Assembly (NCBI RefSeq): GCF_037325665.1
Contig: NC_090245.1
Coordinates: 48,317,269 to 48,381,268, forward strand
Source: Littorina saxatilis
Lineage: Eukaryota; Mollusca; Gastropoda; Littorinimorpha; Littorinidae
Direction: 5' to 3'
Length of the DNA stretch: 64,000 nt
The notes below the pieces were generated by a model. It saw only the letters and a program-made list of their open reading frames with translations, did not search any database and had not been told where the DNA came from. Shown here piece by piece: positions 12,501-23,111 of the stretch (position 1 is the stretch's first letter; every line of letters starts with the position of its first letter). The position numbers and the translations under genes are program-made.

Positions 12501-15500
12501 TTTCAGTCTCATGGCTTATTATTTCATCATACTTCAGCTACACAGAAACAGGCAAACTTTTCAAAGACATTCGTGTACTGTTCACCTGAGTAGCAATACT
12601 GGATTTTAAACACTTTTTTTTAAACTCAATTTTTACACACACAAAAATGTCAGTTATTGTCACTATTAACATGGATACTTGGAAAATCAAAAGAGTGTCA
12701 GCCTGGTAAAGATACACTCACACAGTTAGTAGTTGAGTTACCACAACAACAAGAACATTTTCAGCTTGTACACAGAAACTGCTTTTTTTTCTTTAAACAT
12801 TTCATTTGAGTTAGCTAGCGAAAGTACACCCATAAAAACGTACTTATCACCTGAGCTCTTTCAGTTCTCATTCTACACGGACACAAATTTCTGACTGAAA
12901 ACACTGGAACATTTTTGTCACAGGCATTTATAACAAAGGTCCCATAAGATAAATGATTGATTATGATGAAATTTAGGATGCCATATTTAGAACAACTATC
13001 TATGGAAACAGGAAAAGTTCTCTCTCCTCTGAAAAAATGATTACATCTGTATAGTGTTTGCTAAGTTTTTCATATTATATCTTATTGTCCATGGGAAATT
13101 CCCTCAAGGGAATTCGGGCTGCTAAAAGAAGTGCTATCCCAAGGTACAGAATCGTGCTACCCAATTTTGTTTCTTTTTCCTGCACGAGTGTATTCATGTT
13201 TGTCATATTCTGTCGTTACAGACCTAGCCACAGCCAAATATTAATATTACCTTCTAGGTCAGCAGAGGCAGGTGTTTCCTCTGCCTTGTTTTCCGTTGCC
13301 TGGGAGGGGGAGCCGTCGGCTGCACCATCTTCATTGAGAGCTGCATCCAGATCAAACCCCGTCTTCTTCTTCTTCTTTTTCTTCTTCATCAGGTCAAACG
13401 GGATCTTTAATGAAAAGAGAAAAAAACACATCAAAGGATGCTGCTAAAAGTCATAGTACTTATGTGAGCTTGTGTCCGATGTTCGATTACGGTCAAAGAG
13501 GAATAACTCGGGAAATTTAGTTGACATTATATGCAGGAGTTACGTACGATGCGAGATCTCGTGAGACTTTTCCCGAAGCTTTCTTTTCGAGGAAACCTTT
13601 CATGTGGCAAGACGTGTAGCTGCCGGTCTGATATTTTCAGGTTGGTTTTGTGACAATTTTGTAATTATTTGTACTGACGCAAGGAATGTTGGTTTGCTTG
13701 GTTATGCAGTTATATTTTGGAGTGTACAGCGTTTTAAATTATAATTTTTGTTGAAATGTATTCGGTTCTTTGTGTTTTCGTGCCACGTGACTGAATTTTC
13801 AAGCAGATGACATTTTGTTGCGGAGTTTTGCAGTGTACTTTGTGGGTTAGGATATAATAATTCACTGACATGGTGAACATTTAGGGGAATAAAAGTTATA
13901 GGATGTTTTTGAGTAAAAAAATTTTTATGGGAATTTTACAGTGCAGTCTTTGTGCGAGCCACGTGGTGTGTCGGCCACGCGCTATCAGTGAGACTATTCA
14001 CTAAGATGTGAACGTATCTTGCGGGTACGTTGATATATTTTTCCTTTTTATGTTTTAACTTTTATAATTGGGTAAGAAGTGGTAAACAAAGTATGCTTGT
14101 TGTGTCTTGCTTGTGGGAGGTATTGTTTTGAATGTTTGAGAAAACTGTGTATTGTGTTGATTGAGAAAAGTGAATGGTTGTAAAACAATATTTTGCTTGG
14201 TGTATTGTTGAAGAAGTATGATGTTTTTTTTTTATTGGAGTCCAGATTTTCATATGTGGAATAGCTTGAGTTGTCCATATGCTTACGGTGTGCACTCTGT
14301 ATGTTACAGACTTGGCAGCATGTGCGACGGGGTTTCTTAGGTTTTTCCATATTTGTTTTTGGTGGTTTTGTAGGATTTTTCTGTGTTTTGTAAAGCTAGG
14401 GTTGTTTTTAAAAAAAAAAATTGTTAAGAGTTTTTCTTCCTGTTATTTTTATGGAAGTAGGTTAGATTGAAGAAGAAGTTTTGGTTGAGTGTAAAACCCT
14501 TTTTGCCTCCAAAGTTTCCATCGTATTCCCAATAAGATCATATGGAATAAAAGAACCTGTTATTAAACCTGTGTTTACTTGTTTTATTGTTTGACTATAA
14601 AAAGAAAGGGCACACGGTTACAGTTTTACACAGTTTATAGTATTACTATAGTAATACTAGTAATAGTACTAGTCTGTACACTCAGAAGACAGATCGACCC
14701 TTCTTCTTTCCAATGATGCCCACGATCATGATCATTATGGCATGAAAAGGGTGGTGCTTAGTTACAGTCCATTTGCGTACTCTGGTCGTTATCATTATCA
14801 TAGTCCGTAAATCACAGCAAAGAGTCCGTGTCCGTGGAAGCCTAGTTTTTGTTGTGAGTACTGTGACTTAGTTTGCGGAGGCCCGCGACACAAAGGCACC
14901 AACCGTTGCCGCCTCCACCGTCTTATTGGGAAAGGCGGTTCCAGTCCTTCACAGTTCTCGGTAGAAATGAGCCCTCTCTGTATTGGGTTCTGGTATTTAT
15001 CAGGAAGAACTGCTGATCATGGGTACGGCGCTGTCATGATGGGGGTGGGACTAGCTTGCTCCTGATGACTAGGCACACACTTGACGTGTTGTGGTAGCGG
15101 TTGAGTACAAAGTGGGCGGCACGTCTCTGGACGGCTTCCAGCTTCTCGATGCTCTTCTGGTTGTATGGGTCCCATACTGATGAGGCATACTCGAGGAGGG
15201 GTCTCACAAGTGCCTTGTACGCTTTCTCCTTGATGGAACTGGAGCTGACCTTGAGGTTGCGTCTGAGAAAGCCCAGCGTTCGGTTAGCCTTATTGAGTGC
15301 CTCGGTAATGTGGGAGTCCCATGCTACTTCACGTTGCAATGTGACGCCGAGGTACATGTACTTGGCTGACTGGACTGTGTCTAGGTTTTGGCCGTGCAGG
15401 GCGTAGGAATAGTCAAGTGGGCTCCTGCTTCTGGCATGAATACGCACTTTGCAGGGTGGAACAGCATGTCCCAGCTCTTCTCCCAGTCCGATAGGCGATG

Positions 15501-17955
15501 GAGGTCTTGCTGTAGCTGGTCTTGTTGTTCTCTGCTGGCTACAACCCTGTACACTGCTGTATCGTCCGCAAACAATCGTGCCATTGCTGTCACGGAAGGT
15601 CTGGAAGGTCGTTGATGTAGGCCAAAAATAGACAGGGGCCCAATACCTGAGGTACTCCTGACCTGACGTTGACGTGGGAGGAGTGGTGGCACACAAATAC
15701 AACTGCTTGGTGCCGATCATTCAGGAAGTTCTTGATCCATGCGAGGGTTGAGCCTTGTATCCCATAGCATTGGAGTTTGTGGGTCAGCAGACTGTGGTTG
15801 ACGCGGTCGAATGCCTTTGCGAAGTCCATTGTTAGGATGTCCGTCTGCTTCCCACTCTCCACGTTGGTGGTCAGTTCCTCAACAAACTCCAGGAGTTGGC
15901 TCTCACATGAACGCCCCCGTCGAAACCCATGTTGATTGTCGTTGAGAATGGCGTGCGACTGGAAGTGCTGCATGACAGAGCTGACGACTATATGCTCCAT
16001 GAGCTTGCATGCGATACATGTCAGGGAGACAGGCCTGTAGTTGGCAGGGTTATACTGCTCGCCTTTCTTGTAGATTGGTGTAACATATGCATTTCTCCAG
16101 TCATTTGGAACCACGCCTGAGGAGAATGATGACTGGAAGATAGTGGTCAGCCCTGGCGCTAGCTCCACTGCGAGCTTGTGCAACACTCTCGGGCTTAAGG
16201 CGAAGTGCGCCACTGAAATTTAGAGTGATTGGACTTACACAGCCATTTTGAGTTGTTAGCAGTTTTGCACCTTTCAATCTGTCTACTTTCATGAAATGCA
16301 TATGATTACACTATACAAATTCATCAAAGTCTCTAAAAACATATTTCATTGCACCAACCCGGCGAATTTTTCTGTCTTTTCATTCACTCTTCCGATAAAA
16401 ATTCCGATTTTCAACCCTTGACAACAGACATTTCTGCTCGCCCAACGCGGGAACGTCGTATACCGTTTGAACAGCAGTTCTCTCCCCTGTGTCATTCGGC
16501 GGTTATTTTCGGTTAAATATGGATTCTCCTGGGGAAACCCCCCTATTTTTCAAACAAGCAAACCACAGACACTTTCCATATACGGGGGTATGACGTAAAT
16601 ACCTGGCCACGATTGGTCAGATAGGCTCGCGTGGCTTTTCGCGTTTTAAAAGTCGTCTGCTCACCGCGTTTAGTTTTCGACTGAGTTTGCTTAGAAAAAT
16701 GGCACGTGTGAAAAGATCAACGCTCCGAAAAACACATCATAAAGGCAATTGTACGAGAAGACAACAACTGAAGAGTTGCAGAGACAAGAGAACATCTAAA
16801 ACACAATCGGTGACCAAGCGCACAAAATCTGGATCGACCGCTGTGGCATGCAGATCAAATTCTGCGTCAGGACTGAGAGTGTGTTCTTGGCGGTTTGACG
16901 CGAAAACAATTCAAGACGAACACATAGGCCTACACAGCAGCCACTGGTCAAAAGCGACAGGTCCAGAGGCTTCCCAAACAAGGAGATGTCTTGTTGATTT
17001 GGAAACCTTTGATGGTATTGACTTGTAAACGAACTTTGTTGTCCGCAATGTAAACAGCCAACGCTGTCACCATGCCCAGACTCAAAACAGAGACACGGCC
17101 TTGCAGTGTACGCGCATGTGAGGAAGTTGTTCCAGGTACCGCTGGATACCTTGCTTCCAAAGAAAGCGGTCAAACGGATTATGGTCTCATCAGGCAAGCC
17201 GTTTATTCGTCCAGACTCCTTGATATGTGGGCTAGGTGCTCAACAATTTAACAAATTTTGTGAAAGTTTAGATTTGGTAGGCATGGATCACAAAACCTTC
17301 CAGAAGAAAGCTGATAAACTCTATCAACGACTTGATGTAGATCTACTGGAGGAGAAAGTATTCAGTAAGGCTGTCCGTCAGGTCAGACAGATACACGCAA
17401 CGCACAATGGAATGACACTGTCTGATGATGATGTTCTTGTTATCAGTGTAAGCTACGACGGATCATGGCTGACCAGGGGGCACTCGTCCCACATTGGAAT
17501 AGGGTGTGCAGTAGTCTAGACGTGCTGACTGGAATTTGCTTTGACGCTCATGTTATGTGCAACTACTGTCATACGTTTGCCAGACAACTGGAAACAAACT
17601 TCTCCAGGAGAAACCCCTGGAGTATGCTGCCTGGCTGGTAAAACAACTGGACATCTGTGACAAGAATTTTGCAGGTGAGTGCGTAGATCTAAACAGTATG
17701 TGTGTATGGTGCGTTTGTGAAGACGTTTGTTGAAATGGGATGATAGTGTGTTGTGTTTGAATTTTACATAGATCTGTAAGTGTTTGTGAAAATGTGTGTC
17801 AGTGTTTTGTGTGCGCTGTCTATGTGAAGTGTACGTGTGTGTCTGTGCGTGTTTGTGTATTTGTGTGTGTTTGGGTACTAATCCATGCATAGTAATACAT
17901 GTACTGAACAAAAACAATGATAGCGTCTATGTTGGTAGATCTGTGGCTGATTGCC

Positions 17956-18009
<54 letters not shown>

Positions 18010-21000
18010 ATGCATGTGTGCATGCATGTGTGTGTGTGTGTTTGGGTACTAATCCATGCATAGTAATACATGTACTGAACAAAAGCAATAATAGCGTCTA
18101 TGTTGGTAGATATGTGGCTGATTGCCTTTTGTGTGTGTTTGTGTGTGTTTGTGTGTTTGCTATTCAGTGGCTGACTTTGACTGAAACGGTGGTTTTATTT
18201 TTAGGTTCCAGTGGCATCATGGAAGTCGAGGCGGCTCGGGTTCTGTGGGGCAGGTCAGTGTCGCAGCACAATCTGCGATACACAGTTATCCTGTCAGACG
18301 GTGACACAAAAACCTTCCAGGAACTTTCCAAAATAAAGCTTATGGAGATCAAGTAACCATCGAAAAAGAAGAGTACATCAATCACGTTTCCAAGCGTCTT
18401 GTAACAGCGCTTCGCAACCTTGTGACAGACTGCCGCAAAAAAGGAATCACTTTGGGAGGGAGAGGGTATGATCAGCTGACTCTGAATACAATCAGGAAGT
18501 TGACGATATATTATAATCGGGCAATTAGGGGGGGGGTAAGACAGTTGCAGACATGAAACGGGCAGTGATGGCATCTCTGCGTCACGGCTTCTCAACAGAT
18601 GACAAGCCACAGCATGACTTGTGCCCCCATGGTGCCGCGTCATGGTCCTTCTACCAGCCCCCAGGACCACACGCAAAACTCGCCCATACACCTCTCAACT
18701 TCAAGAAGCTGAATCCTCCTCTAGAACCAGTTTACCAGAGACTGACGAAAGATCAACTGCTTCAGAGATGTGTGTCAGGAAAAACCCAAAACTCTAATGA
18801 GTGTCTCCACAGCAGCGTTTGGGTTCGCTGCCCCAAGGACAAATTTGCATGCAAAAATCGCGTACGGTTTGCAGTCGTCACAGGGGCTAGGGAATTCAAT
18901 TTTGAACCAGCGGCTGCTCTCAACACTGCACAGTTCTACGGCTTTACAACAGGCTGTAACATGAAAAGACTAAACAAGGCTAGGAGTGTAAAAGGGTTCT
19001 TGGCAGCCTCAGGTTCAAGAAAGATCAGCTAAACAAGAGACGCGACACTGTGCGTGCAGCTAAACTCAAAAGACAGGATGAGCTCATCAGACTACAAGGG
19101 GGTGCAGCATATGCTGCTGGGCAGTTTTAGGTAAGCCTGTAGTTACCAGGTGTCTGTGAAAAATACCTGAACTATGTTAACATTGATTTGGGGTGAATGA
19201 AAGAGCTTTGAAATGTTCTCGGCCTTGTTTCTCTGTTCAGCGTTTTTGCATGACCTGCTTTCTGGGAAACTGTTTTTCTTCAATCCAGCTGTTCAGAATG
19301 CAATGAAACTTAAGGGACATGCTTATCAGAGGACAACCTGTGGAATGACAACAGGAATTTTCTTTAAATTAATAAATAACTGTTCAGGCGGGTCATATTT
19401 ACTAAAATTGTGCTGAAAAACATGATAATTCATCTAAAAAAAATATTTTATCAGAACTATTCATCCTAGAAAAAATCCCTGTTGTCATTCCACAACTATG
19501 GACTCCTACATCCTACATACAAAAAATCACATTCCTATGATTTAAGGGGAAGCTAAAAAACGTGTTCCTAGCAACCCATTTTGGCAGTTGGAGATTGCCG
19601 TTTCCATGGTAACGGACAGTGACGGTACTGAAAACGTTATCCGTTTTGAAATCGTATATGCCTTACCACTTCATAAGCATATAACATTAGCCTATGGTAG
19701 AAGTAAATACAAATTAAGATTTTAGTGGCTCCCTTTGCCTTAAGCCATCAGGTCCTCCCGCTTTGTGTGGGTTTAAGTTTTTCAACAGCTTCTTCACTCC
19801 TTCACAGTTAATGGCGATGTTGTCCATGGCCGGTATGGTTGTGTCTGTCAGTGTCATTCCTGTCTTGCGCGTAAACTCCTCCGCCGTGTATTCTTGGCCG
19901 TCGCCGAAGACTGACTGAAACTGCTCATTTAATAACTCAGCTTGTTCCTGGGGGTTAGAGGTAAGGCGGCCATCTTTCTCAGGGCCTCACATCCACGTCG
20001 GACATCGGACATATGAGGATATTTTTTTCAAATGTCCTATACATTTTTCATGCAGGAGGACAAATGTCCTATTGTTTTTTGTCACAAAGTGGTCATTGTC
20101 GATTATTCTATCATTTGATCCGGTCATCGTCAGTACTTCTCAATTTACAGTAGTTTGAATGCTATTTTATCGATGTATTGCGAAGCGATAGCAGACGAAA
20201 TTAGCCGTACCAAAGAGTTTCGAAGGCTCGCAACTCGGAATGCTCGAAGCCAGTTGAGAGTTGCCTCCCTTCGTGCTTTCCCCGAAAATAACAAACATGC
20301 CGCCTAAACGAAAACTGATCCCAGAAAAGGGACAGAAGAAATTACACTTGAAGTCCCTTCCCTCACCATCTGTCAGTAGCACGGAAACTGAGCTTCCTCC
20401 AGCCCCAGAGCAGTTAGAGACCGATCGCACAGGTGAGAATGTCGATTGCGATAGTCAAACATCGGAGCCGAAGAAAGACACTACCCCCTCCCTCACTGAC
20501 TCGATGTAATTTATTTTATATTTCCTGTTACCTTTTTGCCAAGAAAAGTATTTTTGTTCTTTTACCCTCGTGCCAAGAAACTAGTCAAGTTTAATTATAT
20601 TTACGTTTTGTTACAGAAAAAAATGTCCTATTGATTTGTTTTTGTTCAGGACAAATGTCCTATCACTTTTACATTGGCCAGGACATTTGTCCTATGCTAC
20701 CTCTCATGGATGTGAGGCCCTGCTTTCTTGTGTGGCAATGCCAACGTTACTTGACCGTTGATTCTTGATGTACGACCAGAACCTCTTGTTACCCGTCAAC
20801 TTTCTCATTCTCAATCTCACTATTTAGAACAATTCCAAAACTTCTCCCCAGACCCCATGTAAATTTACATGCCTTTAATTTTAACACCAAGAACCCTATA
20901 GTTTATACATTGACAATGACAACCAGAGACAAAGAGAGAGAAGAAAAGCCTGCATAAATCGAGAAATGATTTATCAAGATGAAGTGGATGCATGCCGAGT

Positions 21001-21445
21001 TCTATTTCTAACGTCTATCCAATCTGACTGGAACGAAAATGGATTCTGAAAATGTCTAAATCTGCAAATGATATAAATAAGACAAGTTATATTCAAAGAT
21101 AAAAGTCATGAAGGACGGATCTGCAACTAGTGCAAGTGCCATGCCGGTTTTGAGGGTCTATTTCCAACATACTGAAGTGTTCAAACTTCAATCCTCTGAA
21201 CTGTTCTAAAATAAGTGATTGCTTAATCACCGCTCTGGCTTAGGAAGCCCCGAGGACTGAACTACTTACTATAAATATAAGTAACATTCATGCATCATAA
21301 TTTGAAGTCAAAACGCTTTTATCATTTATGATTATCTACGTTGTTTTCACGTGTGAATTTTGGGCCATAGGCGACGCCATATTGTTGAAAGCAAAACTTG
21401 TGAGAAGCCGGGTTCAACACTTACCAGTTCATCCTCATCTGCCAT
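6379..21445 (-). CDS. EIF2S2: Eukaryotic translation initiation factor 2 subunit beta, 9 coding exons
   Basis: This encodes eIF2 beta, the cytoplasmic subunit of the eIF2 GTPase complex that carries initiator Met-tRNA to the 40S ribosome and is bound by eIF5 and eIF2B. Coding exons on the minus strand are 21445-21425, 13404-13251, 12323-12232, 11181-11040, 10415-10336, 9980-9832, 9071-9015, 8425-8340 and 6554-6379. All junctions are GT-AG and keep phase, giving 318 residues against about 333 in human. Three runs of eight lysines lie at about residues 14-21, 70-77 and 115-122, one per exon; these are the family's K-boxes for eIF5/eIF2B epsilon. The C-terminal domain contains [13 protein letters not shown] and [18 protein letters not shown], and a C4 zinc ribbon at C266, C269, C287 and C290. 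The start is the ATG giving MADEDEL directly before a GT donor. Intron 1 is about 8 kb and full of transposons. Identity is very secure; exon ends were deduced by eye. Confidence 0.96.
6681..7519 (-). mobile_element. TTTAGTCAAG repeat, copy 1
   Basis: An ~840-bp element bounded by CAAGTCGCGTAAGG and the palindromic ATTTAGTCAAAACTTGACTAAAT. It contains two diverged internal repeats around ACATATATGTTTTTGGAATC. Other copies are at 55353-56209 (opposite strand) and 59314-59912 (truncated). No coding capacity is seen; it sits in EIF2S2 intron 8. Confidence 0.8.
7855..7917. repeat. 13-bp tandem repeat, about five units
   Basis: CTTACCAATGTAG is repeated almost perfectly. On the EIF2S2-sense strand each unit reads TTG|GTAAG, a good donor-like word, within intron 8. 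Confidence 0.9.
8031..8316 (+). mobile_element. tRNA-headed SINE (family C)
   Basis: The head has an A-box-like GTAGCTCAGTTGGTAGAGCA and a B-box-like GGGTTCAAATTC, followed by a ~200-bp body with CGCGACTCTTGTTGCCGCTAG and an A-rich tail. Minus-strand fragments of the same body are at 24515-24738 and 28036-28145. The tRNA part is not a functional tRNA gene: it continues directly into the SINE body. Confidence 0.85.
8456..8872. repeat. GA-rich minisatellite
   Basis: About 400 bp of GAGA/GGGA with a ~100-bp higher-order unit marked by GATGTAGCAAGAG at three places (8477, 8583, 8724). It lies in EIF2S2 intron 7. The long minus-strand open frames across it (LSLSLSP-type) are simple-repeat artefacts. 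Confidence 0.9.
9533..9593 (-). repeat. Degenerate duplicate of the EIF2S2 exon 6 end
   Basis: Read on the minus strand this intronic stretch translates as [17 protein letters not shown], a diverged echo of [17 protein letters not shown] in exon 6, including the CTGCAG before the exon end. No GT donor is kept at the equivalent place. It looks like a partial tandem duplication of the exon/intron boundary. Confidence 0.7.
9665..9700 (-). repeat. Second short echo of the EIF2S2 exon 6 end
   Basis: The motif CAGCCTGCAGATGTC at the 3' boundary of exon 6 (9831 onward) recurs here, followed by a shortened version of GGTGCCCACC. With the copy at 9533 this makes three related boundaries within 360 bp. 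Confidence 0.55.
9832..9980 (-). CDS. EIF2S2: EIF2S2 exon 6
   Basis: This exon encodes [20 protein letters not shown] through to [16 protein letters not shown], the conserved core of the eIF2 beta/eIF5 domain. The donor is read as CT|GTGAGT at 9832/9831, because the next exon (9071) then restores LLHRQPKH exactly. The 3' end of this exon is echoed twice in the following intron, at 9533-9593 and 9665-9700. Confidence 0.9.
11486..12080. mobile_element. Tc1/mariner-pogo-type MITE (CCGTACTTTCCGGGT ends)
   Basis: Terminal inverted repeats TACCGTACTTTCCGGGT at both ends include the TA target. Internal ends read GTCATAAGGCGC and GTTACAAAGCGC. A relative lies at 56450-57000. The centre (about 11640-11870) is shared in inverse with the different element at 33863-34824. 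It sits in EIF2S2 intron 3. Confidence 0.85.
14900..16198 (-). pseudogene. LINE reverse transcriptase, decayed
   Basis: The frame 16213-15590 carries RT motifs [48 protein letters not shown] and SGVPQ. The catalytic FADDT box and the downstream thumb ([31 protein letters not shown]) continue in other frames, so at least two frameshifts have occurred. The C-terminal [14 protein letters not shown] is typical of Jockey/CR1-group LINEs; the exact clade is unresolved. Not functional as it stands. Confidence 0.88.
16699..19130 (+). pseudogene. Transposase of the Kolobok/Mutator-like element, decayed
   Basis: It starts [18 protein letters not shown] and shows a Cys-rich [12 protein letters not shown] finger. 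The catalytic-like core [20 protein letters not shown] is followed by [18 protein letters not shown], then [18 protein letters not shown] and, downstream, [37 protein letters not shown] and the AAYAAGQF terminus. A GT-AG intron (about 17673-18204) joins KNFAG to SSGIM in frame. Roughly four frameshifts (near 17028, 17518, 17620 and the G-run near 18530) break it, so this copy cannot encode an intact enzyme. Confidence 0.85.
17866..18140. repeat. 171-bp tandem duplication with (TG)n in the transposase intron
   Basis: TTTGGGTACTAATCCATGC and TGTTGGTAGAT(C/A)TGTGGCTG occur twice about 171 bp apart, each followed by a TG run. The first run spans roughly 17958-18008. Confidence 0.85.
19980..20722 (+). 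mobile_element. 743-bp CAG...CTG transposon, non-autonomous
   Basis: It has perfect 16-bp terminal repeats CAGGGCCTCACATCCA and TGGATGTGAGGCCCTG and is flanked by CTTTCT at 19974-19979 and 20723-20728 (6-bp target duplication). Several subterminal AGGACAAATGTCCTAT palindromes are present. It interrupts the LINE. A short open frame (20297-20509, [15 protein letters not shown]...) may be the remnant N-terminus of a transposase. The CAG ends suggest hAT-like, but a 6-bp duplication is unusual for hAT. Confidence 0.85.
21425..21445 (-). CDS. EIF2S2: EIF2S2 exon 1: start codon and seven residues
   Basis: This short exon reads ATG GCA GAT GAG GAT GAA CTG followed by GTAAGTG. It is phase 0 and joins to IPFDLM plus the first lysine run in exon 2. 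It was chosen because no other in-frame ATG with a donor lies upstream of exon 2 and because eIF2 beta normally starts with a short acidic leader before the first K-box. Confidence 0.85.
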
Positions 21446-21770
21446 GTCGAAACCACCGTTGAGAACACGAACAGTAAGTTTAAAGAACCTTATTTCAGCT
21501 GATCAAATGCCTGAAGAATAAAATCTAAGAAAATGTTAGATATTGTTGGACGAATTTCTTGATTCTTCTTGCATCAGCTGCGCGAATTTTTTCTAACTCA
21601 CTCGAAGAAGAGTTAGTCTTGGTTGACCGAAATCTCGCGCTTCCGTCAGTGAGCTGGGTGTACCGAAACCACAAAAATCTAAATCGGAATAGTTCAGCTC
21701 TGCCATTCTAGTGCTCATTCCGACACGTAACCTGCATACATGTTCATGTTCTCTGTTTTTACTCTCTTTC

Positions 21771-22341
21771 ATCCTTGGCACAAAGGGTCAAAAATCCTTA
21801 TTATAAGGTCTTACAGAAATAGGCCTTATTTTCAAAATAAGGACATGTTTTCAAAAATAAGGCCTTACTTTCGAGAAAGAAGCCTTAGTTTTGAAAATAA
21901 GGCCATAAGTCTTTACTGTGACACTAAAATGAAGGCATAACAACTATATAAGGCCTTATTTCTTTTAAATCCTTATTAAAATAAGGCCTTTTTTTGTTTA
22001 TAAGGCATTAGAAAAATAATGCTTTTAAAAATAAGGTCTGTCTGTCTCTTTGTCTTTCCTCTCTCTCTAGCAAGTTTCTCCTGTGTAACAGCAGGGACCT
22101 ATTTTAGAGGTCTATGGTAACAGCATTCAATTGGCAGAAAAATAGGGCCTTAATTATTTTAAGGCCTTATTCTGAAATAAAGAAAATAATTATGGCCTTA
22201 CAAAAATCAGTGAGGCCTTTTATTTTTATTTTTATTTTTATTTTTTTAAGAAATAAAGCGTTCTTTCAAGAATCAAGGCCTTACTTCAGGAATTTTCTTA
22301 AGGCCTTATTTTGGGGATTTTTGACCCTTTGTGCCAAGGAT
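21771..22341. mobile_element. hAT-like MITE with AAGGCCTTA repeats
   Basis: Perfect ~27-bp terminal inverted repeats start ATCCTTGGCACAAAGGGTCA. Flanking octamers TCTCTTTC and ACTCTTTG match at 6 of 8 positions, consistent with a decayed 8-bp duplication. The interior holds about a dozen copies of (AT)AAGGCCTTA(TTTT), a palindromic word. No coding capacity. Confidence 0.85.
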
Positions 22342-23062
22342 ACTCTTTGGTTATAGCATGAAAATGAACTAGCTGGAACTGGAACTGGAACTGGAAAACT
22401 GTATCGCACAAGTACGGTACGTAGCATAAAGTCAGTTCATATATGTTCCCATAGACCTATATTAATATAGGTCCCTGATGTTCCTCACCAAACTCTGGCT
22501 AACACTCTTGACATAGATAAAGCAAGTACGGAGTGTGAGAAACCGAGAAAAAAACCCACCAAAGACAATCCCATATAACTTTCAAACAATTATCACTCAA
22601 ACGGTCAAACCAGTAAGACAAGACTATTTGTGTTATCAACGAAAGCATTTTAATACACTATACATGTTTGTAAGCGCTAATGGGACACATACACATGGAA
22701 AACAAGTCAGTGTAGATGATATAATATGGATACTACAAGCCGGTCAGTAGTGACATACAGACTGAGAACATTGTGAGTCAAGCTAAGTTAATAAGGGGGG
22801 TGGCACTGATCTATAACGGTTCATGCCCTGCCTGGACAAGCTCATTGCCTCAGTATTCCATTTATGGACCCCCCAAAAAGACAAAACTCGTTAGGCAATC
22901 GTGCTGCAGAGTCAGTTAAAATAAATCTGGTCTACTTAAATCCATGAATTTTAAACAGCCAAGATTTGTTTACTACAAAGAAAGGAGAAACTGATATTTT
23001 TTTTGTCGTTGTTCTTGTTTTCCACATTCTCATTTGGGAAGTACCTACTTCCTTGAGATTCG

Positions 23063-23074
23063 TGCGCATGCGTC
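23063..23074 (+). promoter_or_regulatory. NRF-1-like promoter element upstream of HSBP1
   Basis: TGCGCATGCGTC matches the palindromic NRF-1 consensus YGCGCAYGCGCR at 11 of 12 positions, about 38 bp before the HSBP1 ATG. NRF-1 sites are common in TATA-less housekeeping promoters. It is a motif match only. Confidence 0.4.
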
Positions 23075-23111
23075 AGATTTGTTTAGTTGACGATAGAATC
23101 GACCTGCTACA

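Larger units (their letters stand above)
16199..19739 (+). mobile_element. Kolobok/Mutator-like DNA transposon with TTAA duplication
   Basis: The element is bounded by TTAA at 16195-16198 and 19740-19743 and has ~24-bp imperfect terminal inverted repeats: GGCGAAGTGCGCCACTG on the left and GGCAAAGGGAGCCACTA read inward from the right. It is 3541 bp long. Removing it with one TTAA restores the LINE reading [12 protein letters not shown]. It carries a transposase gene. TTAA targeting plus a transposase of the animal 'Mutator-like transposase domain' type points to Kolobok; the superfamily name is inferred. Confidence 0.88.
14690..20822 (-). mobile_element. Non-LTR retrotransposon (LINE), 5'-truncated, with two nested DNA transposons
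   Basis: LINE pieces at 20822-20723, 19979-19740 and 16198-~14690 read continuously on the minus strand once the two inserted elements are skipped: [16 protein letters not shown], then [20 protein letters not shown] and [11 protein letters not shown], then [15 protein letters not shown]. The endonuclease end is absent. The 3' boundary is approximate. The LINE lies in EIF2S2 intron 1, in the same orientation as the gene. Confidence 0.85.
21446..23111. promoter_or_regulatory. Divergent intergenic/promoter region of EIF2S2 and HSBP1
   Basis: The start codons of the two divergent genes are 1.67 kb apart. About a third of the interval is the MITE at 21771-22341. No TATA box is evident next to either ATG, and an NRF-1-like site lies near HSBP1. 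Transcription starts are unknown, so the extent is arbitrary. Confidence 0.45.

Noticed and set aside
17796-18356. 186-residue plus-strand open frame
   Set aside because: Mostly the TG-rich intron of the transposase gene. Only its last part (from about 18205) is a transposase exon.
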